This document shows, one piece after another, positions 8,947 through 16,150 of a stretch of 64,000 nt of DNA. Numbering within the stretch: position 1 is the stretch's first letter; each line of letters begins with the position of its first letter. The stretch lies in the NCBI RefSeq assembly GCF_007474605.1, contig NZ_VHKL01000004.1, positions 62,001 through 126,000 on the forward strand, read 5' to 3'. The notes beneath the pieces are model-generated. The model was not told where the DNA came from, searched no databases, and saw only the letters and a program-made list of their open reading frames with translations. Source of the DNA: Rhodoligotrophos appendicifer (GTDB taxonomy: Bacteria > Pseudomonadota > Alphaproteobacteria > Rhizobiales > Im1). The position numbers were made by a program, and so were the translations under genes.

Positions 8947-9233
8947 TTCCGTTCGTGGAACATTGTGATCAATGCGTCCTCCGCGACCGGATCCATCGAG
9001 GTCTCTCGCGATGTTCGAAGGAGAGCGATCGTCTCGGCGAGCTGGTCAACATAGCGCCGGCAATGCCGACACAACATCAGGTGCAGCCGGAATTTTGCAG
9101 CGGCAAACAAGCCCTGCTCTCGGTCGAGAAAGGCACTCGCCTCTTCGGTCACCTCACGACATGTGAGCAAGGCAGTTCTCCAAATTCCGAGGGCCGCAAA
9201 CCCATCGTCAAGTGCTGACCCTGCGTCTTCCAT
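8943..9233 (-). CDS. Zinc-binding anti-sigma factor (zf-HC2/ZAS type)
   Basis: This protein of about 96 residues carries an HLMLCRHC motif (HxxxCxxC) after an upstream TCREV segment, the zinc-binding anti-sigma layout that holds an ECF sigma factor. No transmembrane segment is present, so it is a cytoplasmic anti-sigma. It lies directly downstream of the ECF sigma reading frame. A GTG at 9245 just after the sigma stop is an alternative start to the ATG at 9233. Its sigma partner appears broken, so the gene may now be without a target or may act on another sigma factor. Confidence 0.75.
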   Translation of the reverse strand: MEDAGSALDDGFAALGIWRTALLTCREVTEEASAFLDREQGLFAAAKFRLHLMLCRHCRRYVDQLAETIALLRTSRETSMDPVAEDALITMFHERK

Positions 9234-9246
9234 GGGTCTGGTCACG

Positions 9247-9727
9247 TTACAAGCTCTTCGCCGCGGAGGGTAACTTTCCCGCCTGCGAGGGCGCGACCAG
9301 CTGCTCAATCTCCTCCCGAAGCCTGGACCGTCCGCGATGGAGAAGCACCCTCTGGTTTGCGGCGCTGACATTAAGGACTGACTGCCGGCTCGCCGTCGCG
9401 CTCAAGGTCCGAGAAACTGAGAATGCGACCGTCTCGTGCTCCACGAGTTCGCGCCTTGTTGACGAGAATATTGAAAATCCAGGCCTTCAGTGACGATCTC
9501 TGCTCGAACCCGTCCAATCCGGCGACCACGGCAACCCAGGTGTCCTGAACCACCTCCTCGGCTATCTCGCGGCTTTTCACGAAGCTTCGGGCGAGGGCGA
9601 TCATGGGACGGTGCAATTCGCGCAATAGGCTCCTAAAGGCCATGGCGTCGCGGGCACGCAGACGGACCAACAGCAGGTCGGCAACCTTGTCGTCGGCGTC
9701 TCCCTCCGGCGCCTCACCCTCGCTCAT
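9247..9727 (-). pseudogene. ECF sigma factor gene with internal out-of-frame deletion
   Basis: The first frame (from 9727) encodes a complete sigma region 2, with EEVVQDTWVAV and LKAWIFNILVNKARTRG, and then stops at 9371 shortly after DLERDGEPAV. A second frame, ending at 9247, holds only the end of region 4 (VLNVSAANQRVLLHRGRSRL). In intact relatives, roughly 50-65 residues of linker and the first half of region 4 lie between these two pieces. Here they are nearly abutting, so both an internal deletion and a frameshift are present. The product could bind core polymerase but could not recognise a -35 element. A sequencing or assembly error is less likely, because it would have to remove about 150 or more bases. 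Confidence 0.75.
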
Positions 9728-9730
9728 GAT

Positions 9731-10306
9731 CTAGGAGGCCGGAGGAAGGGAATGACGGACAATGCTGCTCAGCAATTCCTCGTCATTGCTGACACGCGCC
9801 AGAACCCTCAGAGACACCACGGCCGATAGAAGCCGGCGAGCGATCTCAACTTCGGATTCCACCATGGGCACTGTTCCCTGCTGCTGGGCACGCTGCACCG
9901 CGCGCCGCAAACCGCTTTCTATTTCCGTGAGCGCGTCGCGGATATCCCGGGCCAGCCCCTCGTCATGGGGAGCCAGTTCCAAGGCCGAATTGATCAGAAG
10001 ACAACCCCGCCGATCTGAAAGCGAGGCCTTGAGCAAATCCGCGAAAAAGCCGTGCAGAGCCGCCAACGCGTCCTCTGCAGAATCGAGCTGTGACAGACGC
10101 CTGCGCGCAGAAAAGTCGAGATAGCGCTGCAGCGCACGAGCAAAGAGTGCCCTCTTGTCACCAAACGAATGATAGAGGCTTGCGCCCCCTATCCCCATCG
10201 CGTCGGACAAGTCTCTTACCGAGGTCGCCGCGTAACCCTTGCCCCAGAAGCACGAGACGGCGGCATCGAGTGCAGCCGTCTCGTCGAAAGTCCGATGTCG
10301 TCCCAA
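9731..10306 (-). CDS. TetR/AcrR family transcriptional regulator
   Basis: This 191-residue repressor has an N-terminal helix-turn-helix: ALDAAVSCFWGKGY, then ATSVRDLSDAMGIGGASLYHSF without gaps. A ligand-binding helical domain follows, with the segment RGCLLINSALELAP seen in the TetR_C_16/AcrR-like group. It is divergent from the peroxiredoxin-like gene at 10484 and three bases upstream of the sigma remnant on the same strand. It most likely represses itself and the peroxiredoxin-ynjF block. An imperfect palindrome in the shared intergenic region is a candidate operator. The inducer is unknown. Confidence 0.88.
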   Translation of the reverse strand: MGRHRTFDETAALDAAVSCFWGKGYAATSVRDLSDAMGIGGASLYHSFGDKRALFARALQRYLDFSARRRLSQLDSAEDALAALHGFFADLLKASLSDRRGCLLINSALELAPHDEGLARDIRDALTEIESGLRRAVQRAQQQGTVPMVESEVEIARRLLSAVVSLRVLARVSNDEELLSSIVRHSLPPAS

Positions 10307-10347
10307 TCCTAGCGCTCCAACAGCGTTGCGGTGGCAGTTGCAAATAC

Positions 10348-10363
10348 TAGAGCAATTGATCTA
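10348..10363. promoter_or_regulatory. Candidate TetR operator palindrome
   Basis: The 16-base element TAGAGCAATTGATCTA is an imperfect dyad (14 of 16 positions symmetric, centred on CAATTG). It lies between the divergent TetR and peroxiredoxin-like genes, where an autoregulating TetR repressor would bind. No experimental consensus is available for this regulator. Confidence 0.45.
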
Positions 10364-10483
10364 ATATCGCAAGATGGAGCTGTTGCCCGCCGCTCCCTCG
10401 ACTCCATGCCCGATTTTAGAACCCCTGGCCCCGTTTCCGTGAAATGCGAGCCGATGACCCTGCGCTAATTCCTGGAGGTGCAA

Positions 10484-11032
10484 ATGACCGATCTCGTGAC
10501 GCTATTTCCACGCCAACCCGTTCCGGACCTGACCGTTCCCCTGGCTGGAGGAGGCAGCTTCAGTCTCAAGGACGAGGCACCCAAAACCTTTACGCTCATC
10601 GTGTTTTACCGCGGCTTGCACTGCCCGATCTGCAAAGGCCAGCTCAAGGACCTGGAGGCGAAGCTTGGCGAACTGGAAGGACGCGGCGTCTCCGTCGTTG
10701 CGATCTCGTCCGATACGGCGGAGCGCGCGGAAGAGACGAAATCATCCTGGGGTCTTCCCAAGCTTCGGCTGGGCTATGGTCTGGACTTGGCCTCGGCACG
10801 ACGCTGGGGTCTCTTCGTCTCGTCGGGCAGGGGCACAACGTCCGCAGGCGTGGAGGAGCCGCAACGCTTCACCGAGCCGGGTCTGTTCCTGGTCCGGCCC
10901 GACGGCACACTCTATTTCGCCAGCGTCCAGACGATGCCATTTGCCAGACCTCATCTTGCAGACGTTCTGCAGGCAATGGACTTTGTGGTTGCCAAGGACT
11001 ACCCGGCACGAGGTGAGATCATAACCCTCTGA
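10484..11032 (+). CDS. Peroxiredoxin-like AhpC/TSA family protein
   Basis: This 182-residue thioredoxin-fold protein has FYRGLHCPIC at 41-50, giving a CxxC pair (Cys47, Cys50) at the usual peroxidatic position. That resembles the peroxiredoxin-like 2 (AhpC/TSA) group rather than classical two-cysteine peroxiredoxins with a C-terminal resolving cysteine. No signal peptide is seen, so it should be cytoplasmic. The ATG at 10484 is preferred to the in-frame GTG at 10478 because GGAGGT sits just upstream. It is divergent from a TetR regulator and leads the ynjF/flavoprotein block. It probably reduces peroxides or disulfides. E. coli ynjA encodes an AhpD-like protein in the comparable locus. Confidence 0.85.
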   Translation: MTDLVTLFPRQPVPDLTVPLAGGGSFSLKDEAPKTFTLIVFYRGLHCPICKGQLKDLEAKLGELEGRGVSVVAISSDTAERAEETKSSWGLPKLRLGYGLDLASARRWGLFVSSGRGTTSAGVEEPQRFTEPGLFLVRPDGTLYFASVQTMPFARPHLADVLQAMDFVVAKDYPARGEIITL

Positions 11033-11063
11033 GCGTCGTGGGCGACGGCCCAACGCTGAACCA

Positions 11064-11687
11064 ATGGAGGCGGAATTGTTCGATCATCATCTGATCCGCT
11101 GGCAGGATACACTCTTTGGCGGGGCCGCCGCATGGTTGTCCTCCCGTGGAGTTTCGGCCGATCAGGTAACGATGGGAGGGTTCGTCATCGGCGTCTGCGG
11201 TTCACTGCTGTTGACGCAGGCATTCTACGGTGCGGCACTGGCAATGATCCTCCTGAACAGGCTTCTGGATGGGCTAGATGGAGCCGTTGCACGGAGGCAG
11301 GGTCCGACCGAGCGCGGCGCCTTTCTCGACATTGGTCTCGATTTCTTCTTCTACGCGACAGTCCCGTTCGGCTTTGCCGTCGCCGATCCTGCCGCCAATG
11401 CGCTCGCTGCCAGCGCCTTGCTGCTTTCCTTCGTTGGAACGGGGAGCAGCTTTCTCGCCTTTGCGATGGTTGCAGCCAAACGTGGACTGACCTCGAGCGC
11501 CTATCCGCAGAAGGGGCTCTATTATCTCGGAGGGCTAACCGAGGGAGCCGAGACCATCATCGCCTTTGCGGCCATGTGCCTCTTCCCGAGCTATTTTGCA
11601 GTCATCTCTTGGGTGTTCGCAGCGCTGGCCATGATCACCACGGTCACACGCTGGCTCTGGGGCTGGCGGCTGCTTTCCGCGCCATGA
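11064..11687 (+). CDS. ynjF: CDP-alcohol phosphatidyltransferase family protein, YnjF type
   Basis: This 207-residue inner-membrane enzyme has the complete CDP-alcohol phosphotransferase signature D69GLD72GAVAR...G85...D89...D93 and about six membrane segments. The residues around the active site (NRLLDGLDGA, FLDIGLDF, GTGSSFLAFA, YYLGGLTEG) closely match what I know of E. coli YnjF. That protein is encoded next to ynjBCD and has no assigned substrate. The overlap with the next gene (ATGA) indicates translational coupling. It should transfer a phosphatidyl or similar group from a CDP-linked donor to an alcohol acceptor. The acceptor is unknown. This is a different family member from the housekeeping PgsA at 36773. 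Confidence 0.87.
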   Translation: MEAELFDHHLIRWQDTLFGGAAAWLSSRGVSADQVTMGGFVIGVCGSLLLTQAFYGAALAMILLNRLLDGLDGAVARRQGPTERGAFLDIGLDFFFYATVPFGFAVADPAANALAASALLLSFVGTGSSFLAFAMVAAKRGLTSSAYPQKGLYYLGGLTEGAETIIAFAAMCLFPSYFAVISWVFAALAMITTVTRWLWGWRLLSAP

Positions 11688-12808
11688 CACAAGAGCCTCA
11701 CCATCTCGTCCTGGTCGGCTGCGGACATGCGCATCTGGAGGTCCTCCGATGTTTTGGTCGCCGTCCAAACGACGGACTCAGGCTGACATTGATCACGAGA
11801 GGGAAGCGAGCCCCCTATTCAGGCATGCTTCCTGGTTTTGTTGCGGGCCATTATGGTGCGAACGAGGCGCAGGTCCCAGTGGCTCCCTTGGCAGAATGGG
11901 CCCGATGCGAAGTCGTCATCGGCGAAGTCGTTTCCTTCGATGCCGCACAACGGGTGCTCACGCTGCAGGACGGGCGGCCCATTGCAGGGACGATAATCTC
12001 GATCAATTGCGGTGCCGTCACCAGCCTTGGGAACAGCACACCTGCCGAAGATGCCCTCCCCGCCAAACCTATGGATGACTTCGCGCTGCGATGGGAGCAG
12101 TTGGTTAATCGGATCGAGGCGGACCCTGGTATCCGCATCGCCGTTGTCGGAGCCGGAGCCGGCGGGGTCGAGCTTGCGCTTGCTCTACGATATCGTATGC
12201 AGGAGGCCGCCAGGAGGGGAGCGCGACCGGACCAAGGCCAGGTTACCTTGTTCGATCGTCAGGGGTTGCTGCAGGAATTCTCCCCCGCCGTTCGGCGGAG
12301 CGCGGCACGGCGATTAGAACGTGGCGACGTCCTCTTGATCACCGACGACGATCTTCCGGCTTTACCGGAGGCGAATAGGAACTCTACCCTCTATGACGAG
12401 CAAATCTGGGCCACCGGTGTTCGACCGGCGGAATGGCTGGTGCACTCCGGACTGGCCCTGGATGCTAAAGGTTTCGTTGCAGTGGATGAACACCTTCGAT
12501 CGACATCGCACGGATATGTCTTTTGTGCGGGGGACGCGGCCGGGCTGATCGGATCTCCCTGCCCCAAGGCCGGTGTGATCGCCGTCCGGCAGGGGCCGGT
12601 CCTGGCCCGGAATCTCCATGCCCAGGCTCAAAGCTTGCCCTTGATACGCTTCACACCGCCGAGGATCTGGTTGAGCATTCTGTCAACCGGCGAGCGTTAC
12701 GCCATCGCGTCGCGTGGAAGCTGGTCGGTGGAAGGGCATTGGGTATGGCACTGGAAAGACTGGATCGATCGCCGTTTCATCGCAAAATACAAGTGTCGAT
12801 CGGAATGA
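11684..12808 (+). CDS. FAD/NAD(P) oxidoreductase, 'N-terminal to SelD' family
   Basis: This 374-residue NDH-2-like flavoprotein has an FAD site LVLVGCGHAHLEVL at the extreme N-terminus. It also has a second Rossmann motif AVVGAGAGGVELALAL and a C-terminal CAGDAAG. The GCGHAHLEVL opening is characteristic of the oxidoreductase module (TIGR03169) that is found fused to SelD in some organisms and free-standing in others. Here there is no SelD domain. It overlaps ynjF by four bases. It likely oxidises NAD(P)H with an unknown acceptor, perhaps quinone, but its link to selenium is by family name only. Confidence 0.85.
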   Translation: MTQEPHHLVLVGCGHAHLEVLRCFGRRPNDGLRLTLITRGKRAPYSGMLPGFVAGHYGANEAQVPVAPLAEWARCEVVIGEVVSFDAAQRVLTLQDGRPIAGTIISINCGAVTSLGNSTPAEDALPAKPMDDFALRWEQLVNRIEADPGIRIAVVGAGAGGVELALALRYRMQEAARRGARPDQGQVTLFDRQGLLQEFSPAVRRSAARRLERGDVLLITDDDLPALPEANRNSTLYDEQIWATGVRPAEWLVHSGLALDAKGFVAVDEHLRSTSHGYVFCAGDAAGLIGSPCPKAGVIAVRQGPVLARNLHAQAQSLPLIRFTPPRIWLSILSTGERYAIASRGSWSVEGHWVWHWKDWIDRRFIAKYKCRSE

Positions 12809-12986
12809 GCTGGAGGCACCCGTTCCAAGTGGTTCCTTCGATCTTTGAACGCTCGTTACCTCCAGCGAAACCCCGCCTTCGGTAAGTCTGCGATCAAGAA
12901 GCTCGAAGCGAGAACGAAAGGTCCCAACTGCGCCTCCCGACTAACCCTCTTGTTCCTTTAAAAAGGAAAAGAGTAAGAAAATCAAG

Positions 12987-13060
12987 TGGCTGGGGGACTA
13001 GGATTCGAACCTAGACTGGCGGAGTCAGAGTCCGCTGTCCTACCGTTAGACGATCCCCCA
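12987..13060 (-). tRNA. tRNA-Gln (CUG anticodon)
   Basis: Read on the minus strand, the gene starts TGGGGGA and pairs with TCCCCCA before a G discriminator and an encoded CCA. The anticodon stem GCGGA/TCCGC encloses the loop CTCTGAC, giving anticodon CTG (reads CAG, glutamine). The T-arm GGTTCGAATCC is canonical. Length is 74 bases including CCA. Confidence 0.95.
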
Positions 13061-13369
13061 AGGGAGTGCCCGGAAAAGGGCAAGCGGTACATAGCCTTAA
13101 TGGTGCCGGCGATCAAGTAGCCCCGATTTTTTGCCAAATGTTTGCCACAGGGCGCCAACCCGCGTTCTCAGGAGATGCGCCCTTCCCCGTGTCCACCTCC
13201 CGCAGTGATTGCGACTTCCTCGGAGGGGGTGGAACCAGATTCGACAAACAGGGTTCAATAAAATGCATTCATCGTCTCGCCATGCGGCACTCGGAGTTTT
13301 GTGCCGGGATCATGAGACGACAATCGTCATTTGAGTTTCAGGCTGCGCCGGAAGCGCTAGGAGGGGCCC
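13061..13369. other. Intergenic stretch without a recognisable gene
   Basis: About 310 bases lie between the tRNA-Gln 5' end and a small open frame. It must contain the tRNA promoter on the minus strand. I see no integrase, no repeat of the tRNA 3' end and no structured RNA that I can name. Confidence 0.4.
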
Positions 13370-13489
13370 ATGAGAAGACGTTTGGATCGGGATGACATTG
13401 AGAGCCGTGTCTTCTGGTGCATCGAGGCCGGCGTCGCGACGCTGACCCTGCTTGGGTTCAGCGCTGCCGCCGCCGCGATGGTGTTTTGA
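13370..13489 (+). CDS. Small single-span membrane peptide, unknown
   Basis: This frame of 39 codons has an AGGAGGGG ribosome-binding site at a suitable distance before its ATG. It begins with a charged segment (MRRRLDRDDIESR) and ends in a hydrophobic span containing GVATLTLLGFSAAAAAMVF, which looks like an inside-anchored single membrane helix. I do not recognise a family. The strong ribosome-binding site and the amphipathic-then-hydrophobic layout argue for a real small protein. It lies about 100 bases upstream of an exported protein gene. Confidence 0.5.
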   Translation: MRRRLDRDDIESRVFWCIEAGVATLTLLGFSAAAAAMVF

Positions 13490-13590
13490 AACCGAAGACA
13501 GGTCGCCCAACAACGCCTCATAGAGCCCTAGGCAAGAGCACGGGTGCGAGGGCATTCAGCAGAAACCGCGCTTCAGAGGAGGATCACCGG

Positions 13591-14130
13591 ATGATCCGTA
13601 GACCCCAATATGCCACTGCCCTCGCCTTGGCCGCGTCAGTTTTCACAGCGTCGCTCTGGGGACTTTCCACGGAGCCTGCTGATGCGCAGTCATCCTGGCG
13701 ACGTTACTCCGACCAGCGGCTCGGGATCAGCATCGAGGTGCCGCGAGAGGGGTTCATTGACGTCTCGGGTGAGACCCAAGGAGAGGGAATCGACCTGAAG
13801 GCCGTCGATGGGACGGGCGAAATTTCAGTTTATAGCGCAGCCTTGACCTCCCTGTCGTTCAAGGCGTTTCGCCAACAACTGATCAAGGGAGCGGAGGATC
13901 GCGGCCTTGACGTCACCTATCGGGACGGAGGCCAGAGCTGGTTCGTGTTTTCCGGTCTGCTGGACGACCACATCCTCTATTACAAGGTTCTGCTGAAGAC
14001 CGTTTGCGGCGTACCGACGGCCCAGCAATTCCACCTGCGCTATCCTCGCGAGAAGAAGCGCGACTATGATGCCATTGTCGAGAGGATGGAGAGGACTCTG
14101 GCCCGCAGTCCCCAGGTCCGCTGCAGCTAA
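13591..14130 (+). CDS. Exported hypothetical protein
   Basis: This 179-residue protein has a cleavable signal peptide: basic MIRRPQ, a hydrophobic ALALAASVFTASLW stretch and ADA before QSSW. The mature part begins WRRYSDQRLGISIEVPREGF, a pattern seen in small periplasmic proteins of Hyphomicrobiales with no known function. A single cysteine pair (VCG near the middle and a C-terminal RCS) may form a disulfide. The ATG at 13591 has GAGGAGG upstream and is preferred over longer upstream frames. Its stop overlaps the convergent UPF0114 gene. Confidence 0.75.
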   Translation: MIRRPQYATALALAASVFTASLWGLSTEPADAQSSWRRYSDQRLGISIEVPREGFIDVSGETQGEGIDLKAVDGTGEISVYSAALTSLSFKAFRQQLIKGAEDRGLDVTYRDGGQSWFVFSGLLDDHILYYKVLLKTVCGVPTAQQFHLRYPREKKRDYDAIVERMERTLARSPQVRCS

Positions 14131-14729
14131 TCCGCCTCAGGGGCTTGCGTTAGGGTCGAGGGTTTCGACAGGGTCCGACCGTGGTGCCGATCGCCGATCC
14201 CTTGAGTCATCTTGTCGACGGCGGCGATGCCGATCGCCGAGAGGATGAAGACGCAATGAATCACCGTCTGCCATAAAACGCCACTCTCGGTGTACCGGGA
14301 GCCCTCGGCGCCCAAGCTGCCGGCCTCGATAAAGGTGCGCAGCAGGTGAATGGACGAAATTCCGATGATGGCCATCGCGAGCTTCACCTTGAGAACCCCA
14401 GCATTCACATGACTTAGCCATTCTGGCTCGTCCGGATGGCCCTGGAGCTTGAGGCGCGAGACGAAGGTCTCGTAGCCGCCGACGATGACCATGATCAACA
14501 GGTTGGAGATCATGACCACGTCTATGAGACCGAGCACGACCAGCATGATCTGCTGCTCGGTGAAATCCACAGAATGAAGGATGAGGTGCCAGAGCTCCTT
14601 CATGAAGAGCAGCACGTAGACGACCTGAGCCACGATCAGGCCGAGATAAAGAGGCAATTGAAGCCAACGCGACCCGAAGATCAGCAAGGACAGGGGGGGC
14701 ATGCCGGCAGTGGGGCGCGGAGGGGTCAT
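14127..14729 (-). CDS. UPF0114 (YqhA-like) membrane protein
   Basis: This 200-residue inner-membrane protein has three to four hydrophobic helices. It carries the UPF0114 hallmarks SRWLQLPLYLGLIVAQ, GLIDVVMISNLLIMVIVGGYE and LKVKLAMAIIGISSIHLL. The family's function is unknown. A large exit-loop region after GGYETFVS is conserved in YqhA. The first ATG at 14729 is used; a second at 14702 would remove a short proline-rich tail. It ends tail-to-tail, overlapping the exported protein at 13591 by a few bases. Confidence 0.88.
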   Translation of the reverse strand: MTPPRPTAGMPPLSLLIFGSRWLQLPLYLGLIVAQVVYVLLFMKELWHLILHSVDFTEQQIMLVVLGLIDVVMISNLLIMVIVGGYETFVSRLKLQGHPDEPEWLSHVNAGVLKVKLAMAIIGISSIHLLRTFIEAGSLGAEGSRYTESGVLWQTVIHCVFILSAIGIAAVDKMTQGIGDRHHGRTLSKPSTLTQAPEAD

Positions 14730-15033
14730 GGGGTCTTTCGATCCAGATTGAAGCAGCCCCTATCTAGCGAGTTCATGCGGCCTTTCCAAGACGATGCCGC
14801 GCCGCAGCAACGCGGCTTCCCCGTCCTCAAGTCGAATTGATCGGCGCCCAGCAATGCGGGGTCCCCATTGAGCATATGCGGGCTCCGCCAAGGCCGTCAC
14901 AGATCCAGAATTTCTCGCCGTCCGAAGTCGCAACCGCTGCGGGCCTTGCGGCGTTGGGTCGATGAACAGGGCACGCAGCTTTCGCAAACGTGATCCTCAC
15001 ATCGATGCGGCCAACAATGGAGGCATGATCGAC

Positions 15034-15504
15034 ATGGCGCGCAGCAGAAAGACAGAGCAGCGTTATCTTTCCGAAGAAGAGCTTCAACTTGTTGACCAAA
15101 CCCATCTGCCCGCGCTCAAGCTCATCCAGACGCCTGAGCTGGTCTTGCTCCGCAAAACCCTGAGGGAAAGCCGGGAGAAGGCGTCGTCCATCCCGAGCAA
15201 GACGAGACCAGTCACCGACAACGCTAACGGCAAGGGTAGCGAGGGACCGGGGATGCGGCGCGACATCCTGTCCGCCGCGGTAAAGCGGGTGAACCGCGAG
15301 CTCGACCGCCGACGGACGGGGACCATAGAGCGGCAGATCGACGAGAACCCGCTGGCGGCAGCCTCGATGGCCCTCAACGGTCAATCGCATGCGGAGACTG
15401 CGCCGGAGCGGCGCACTCGCGGGGAAACCTCCACGGGACATATGCCTCGCGCCAGTGTCGCCCCGTCACGGACGCCGGCCCTTGCGACTGGAAACGGCAG
15501 ATAG
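15034..15504 (+). CDS. Conserved hypothetical protein of Hyphomicrobiales
   Basis: This soluble, highly charged protein of about 156 residues has YLSEEELQLVDQTHLPAL near its start, LRESREKA in the middle and ILSAAVKRVNRELDRR later. I recognise this arrangement from uncharacterised rhizobial proteins but cannot give a function. Several ATGs are possible. 15034 is chosen because AATGGAGG lies about ten bases upstream, while the longer form from 14962 lacks a site. The C-terminal 40 residues are low-complexity and probably disordered. A hairpin follows the stop. Confidence 0.65.
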   Translation: MARSRKTEQRYLSEEELQLVDQTHLPALKLIQTPELVLLRKTLRESREKASSIPSKTRPVTDNANGKGSEGPGMRRDILSAAVKRVNRELDRRRTGTIERQIDENPLAAASMALNGQSHAETAPERRTRGETSTGHMPRASVAPSRTPALATGNGR

Positions 15505-15535
15505 CCTAGTTTGAACCTGCTCTCTCAAAATCAAC

Positions 15536-15560
15536 GACGCGAGGCATCACCCCTCGCGTC
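15536..15560 (+). terminator. Candidate intrinsic terminator
   Basis: A perfect nine-pair stem (GACGCGAGG with CCTCGCGTC) encloses a seven-base loop. It is followed by a pyrimidine-rich run that reaches TTTT about ten bases later. It sits 30 bases after the hypothetical gene at 15034. The T-tract is displaced, so strength is uncertain. Confidence 0.5.
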
Positions 15561-15651
15561 TCCCTCACCTTTTATACACTCAAAAGTTGCATAATATGGC
15601 TCGCGATATCATTCTGGTCACAGACCATTGGATTCTCCTGGAGCCATCAAC

Positions 15652-16041
15652 ATGCGTCCTTACCTCGCGGGATTGCTCAGCGGCTTGCTTGTCGGACTAA
15701 CAGCCTGTTCTGAGGTCGCCGAGACTCCGCCGGTTCGACATGTCGTCCTGGCCAAGATCAAGACCGACACCCCGCAATCAGCAATAGATCGGGTCTTCCA
15801 GGACCTTCGAGATCTGGAGCAGGTCGTTCCCGGGCTACGGCATTTTCAGGCGGGGGCAAATGTCAGCCCCGAGGGCAAGACGCAAGGCTATACTCATGGC
15901 TTCACCATCGACTTCAACACCGATCGGTCCCGCGATGCCTATCTGCGTTACCCTGACCACATTTCAGCTGCGAAGGAGCTCATCGCTCTCACGGAGGGCG
16001 GGGAAGCAGGAATTTTGGTGTTTGATTTCCCCATGAGGTAG
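15652..16041 (+). CDS. Lipoprotein with Dabb (stress-responsive A/B barrel) domain
   Basis: This 129-residue protein has a lipoprotein signal ending in LTAC followed by S, so it should be lipidated and anchored in an outer or inner membrane. The body is a Dabb fold: RHVVLAKIKTDTP at the start, LRDLEQVVPGLRHFQAG, THGFTIDFNT and a closing YLRYPDH segment. The Dabb family forms dimeric barrels with varied or unknown roles. A lipidated member is less usual. The start at 15652 is preferred over an ATG 24 bases upstream because of the CTGGAG site. Confidence 0.82.
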   Translation: MRPYLAGLLSGLLVGLTACSEVAETPPVRHVVLAKIKTDTPQSAIDRVFQDLRDLEQVVPGLRHFQAGANVSPEGKTQGYTHGFTIDFNTDRSRDAYLRYPDHISAAKELIALTEGGEAGILVFDFPMR

Positions 16042-16150
16042 CTTTCGTCGCGCCTTGCGAGGAACCTCACCATCCCCCATAGTCGGCGTGACCGCATGCC
16101 CCCGCCGGTCAGCATTACTGGCCCTTCCATCCCAAGGGGGAACGATATCC

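Noticed and set aside
12523-12885. Open frame of 120 codons after the flavoprotein gene
   Set aside because: It overlaps the flavoprotein gene in another frame, is arginine/glycine-rich and has no ribosome-binding site.
12987-13369. tRNA-Gln as the attachment site of an integrated element
   Set aside because: No integrase gene, no repeated 3' tRNA sequence and no shift in composition are seen on either side.
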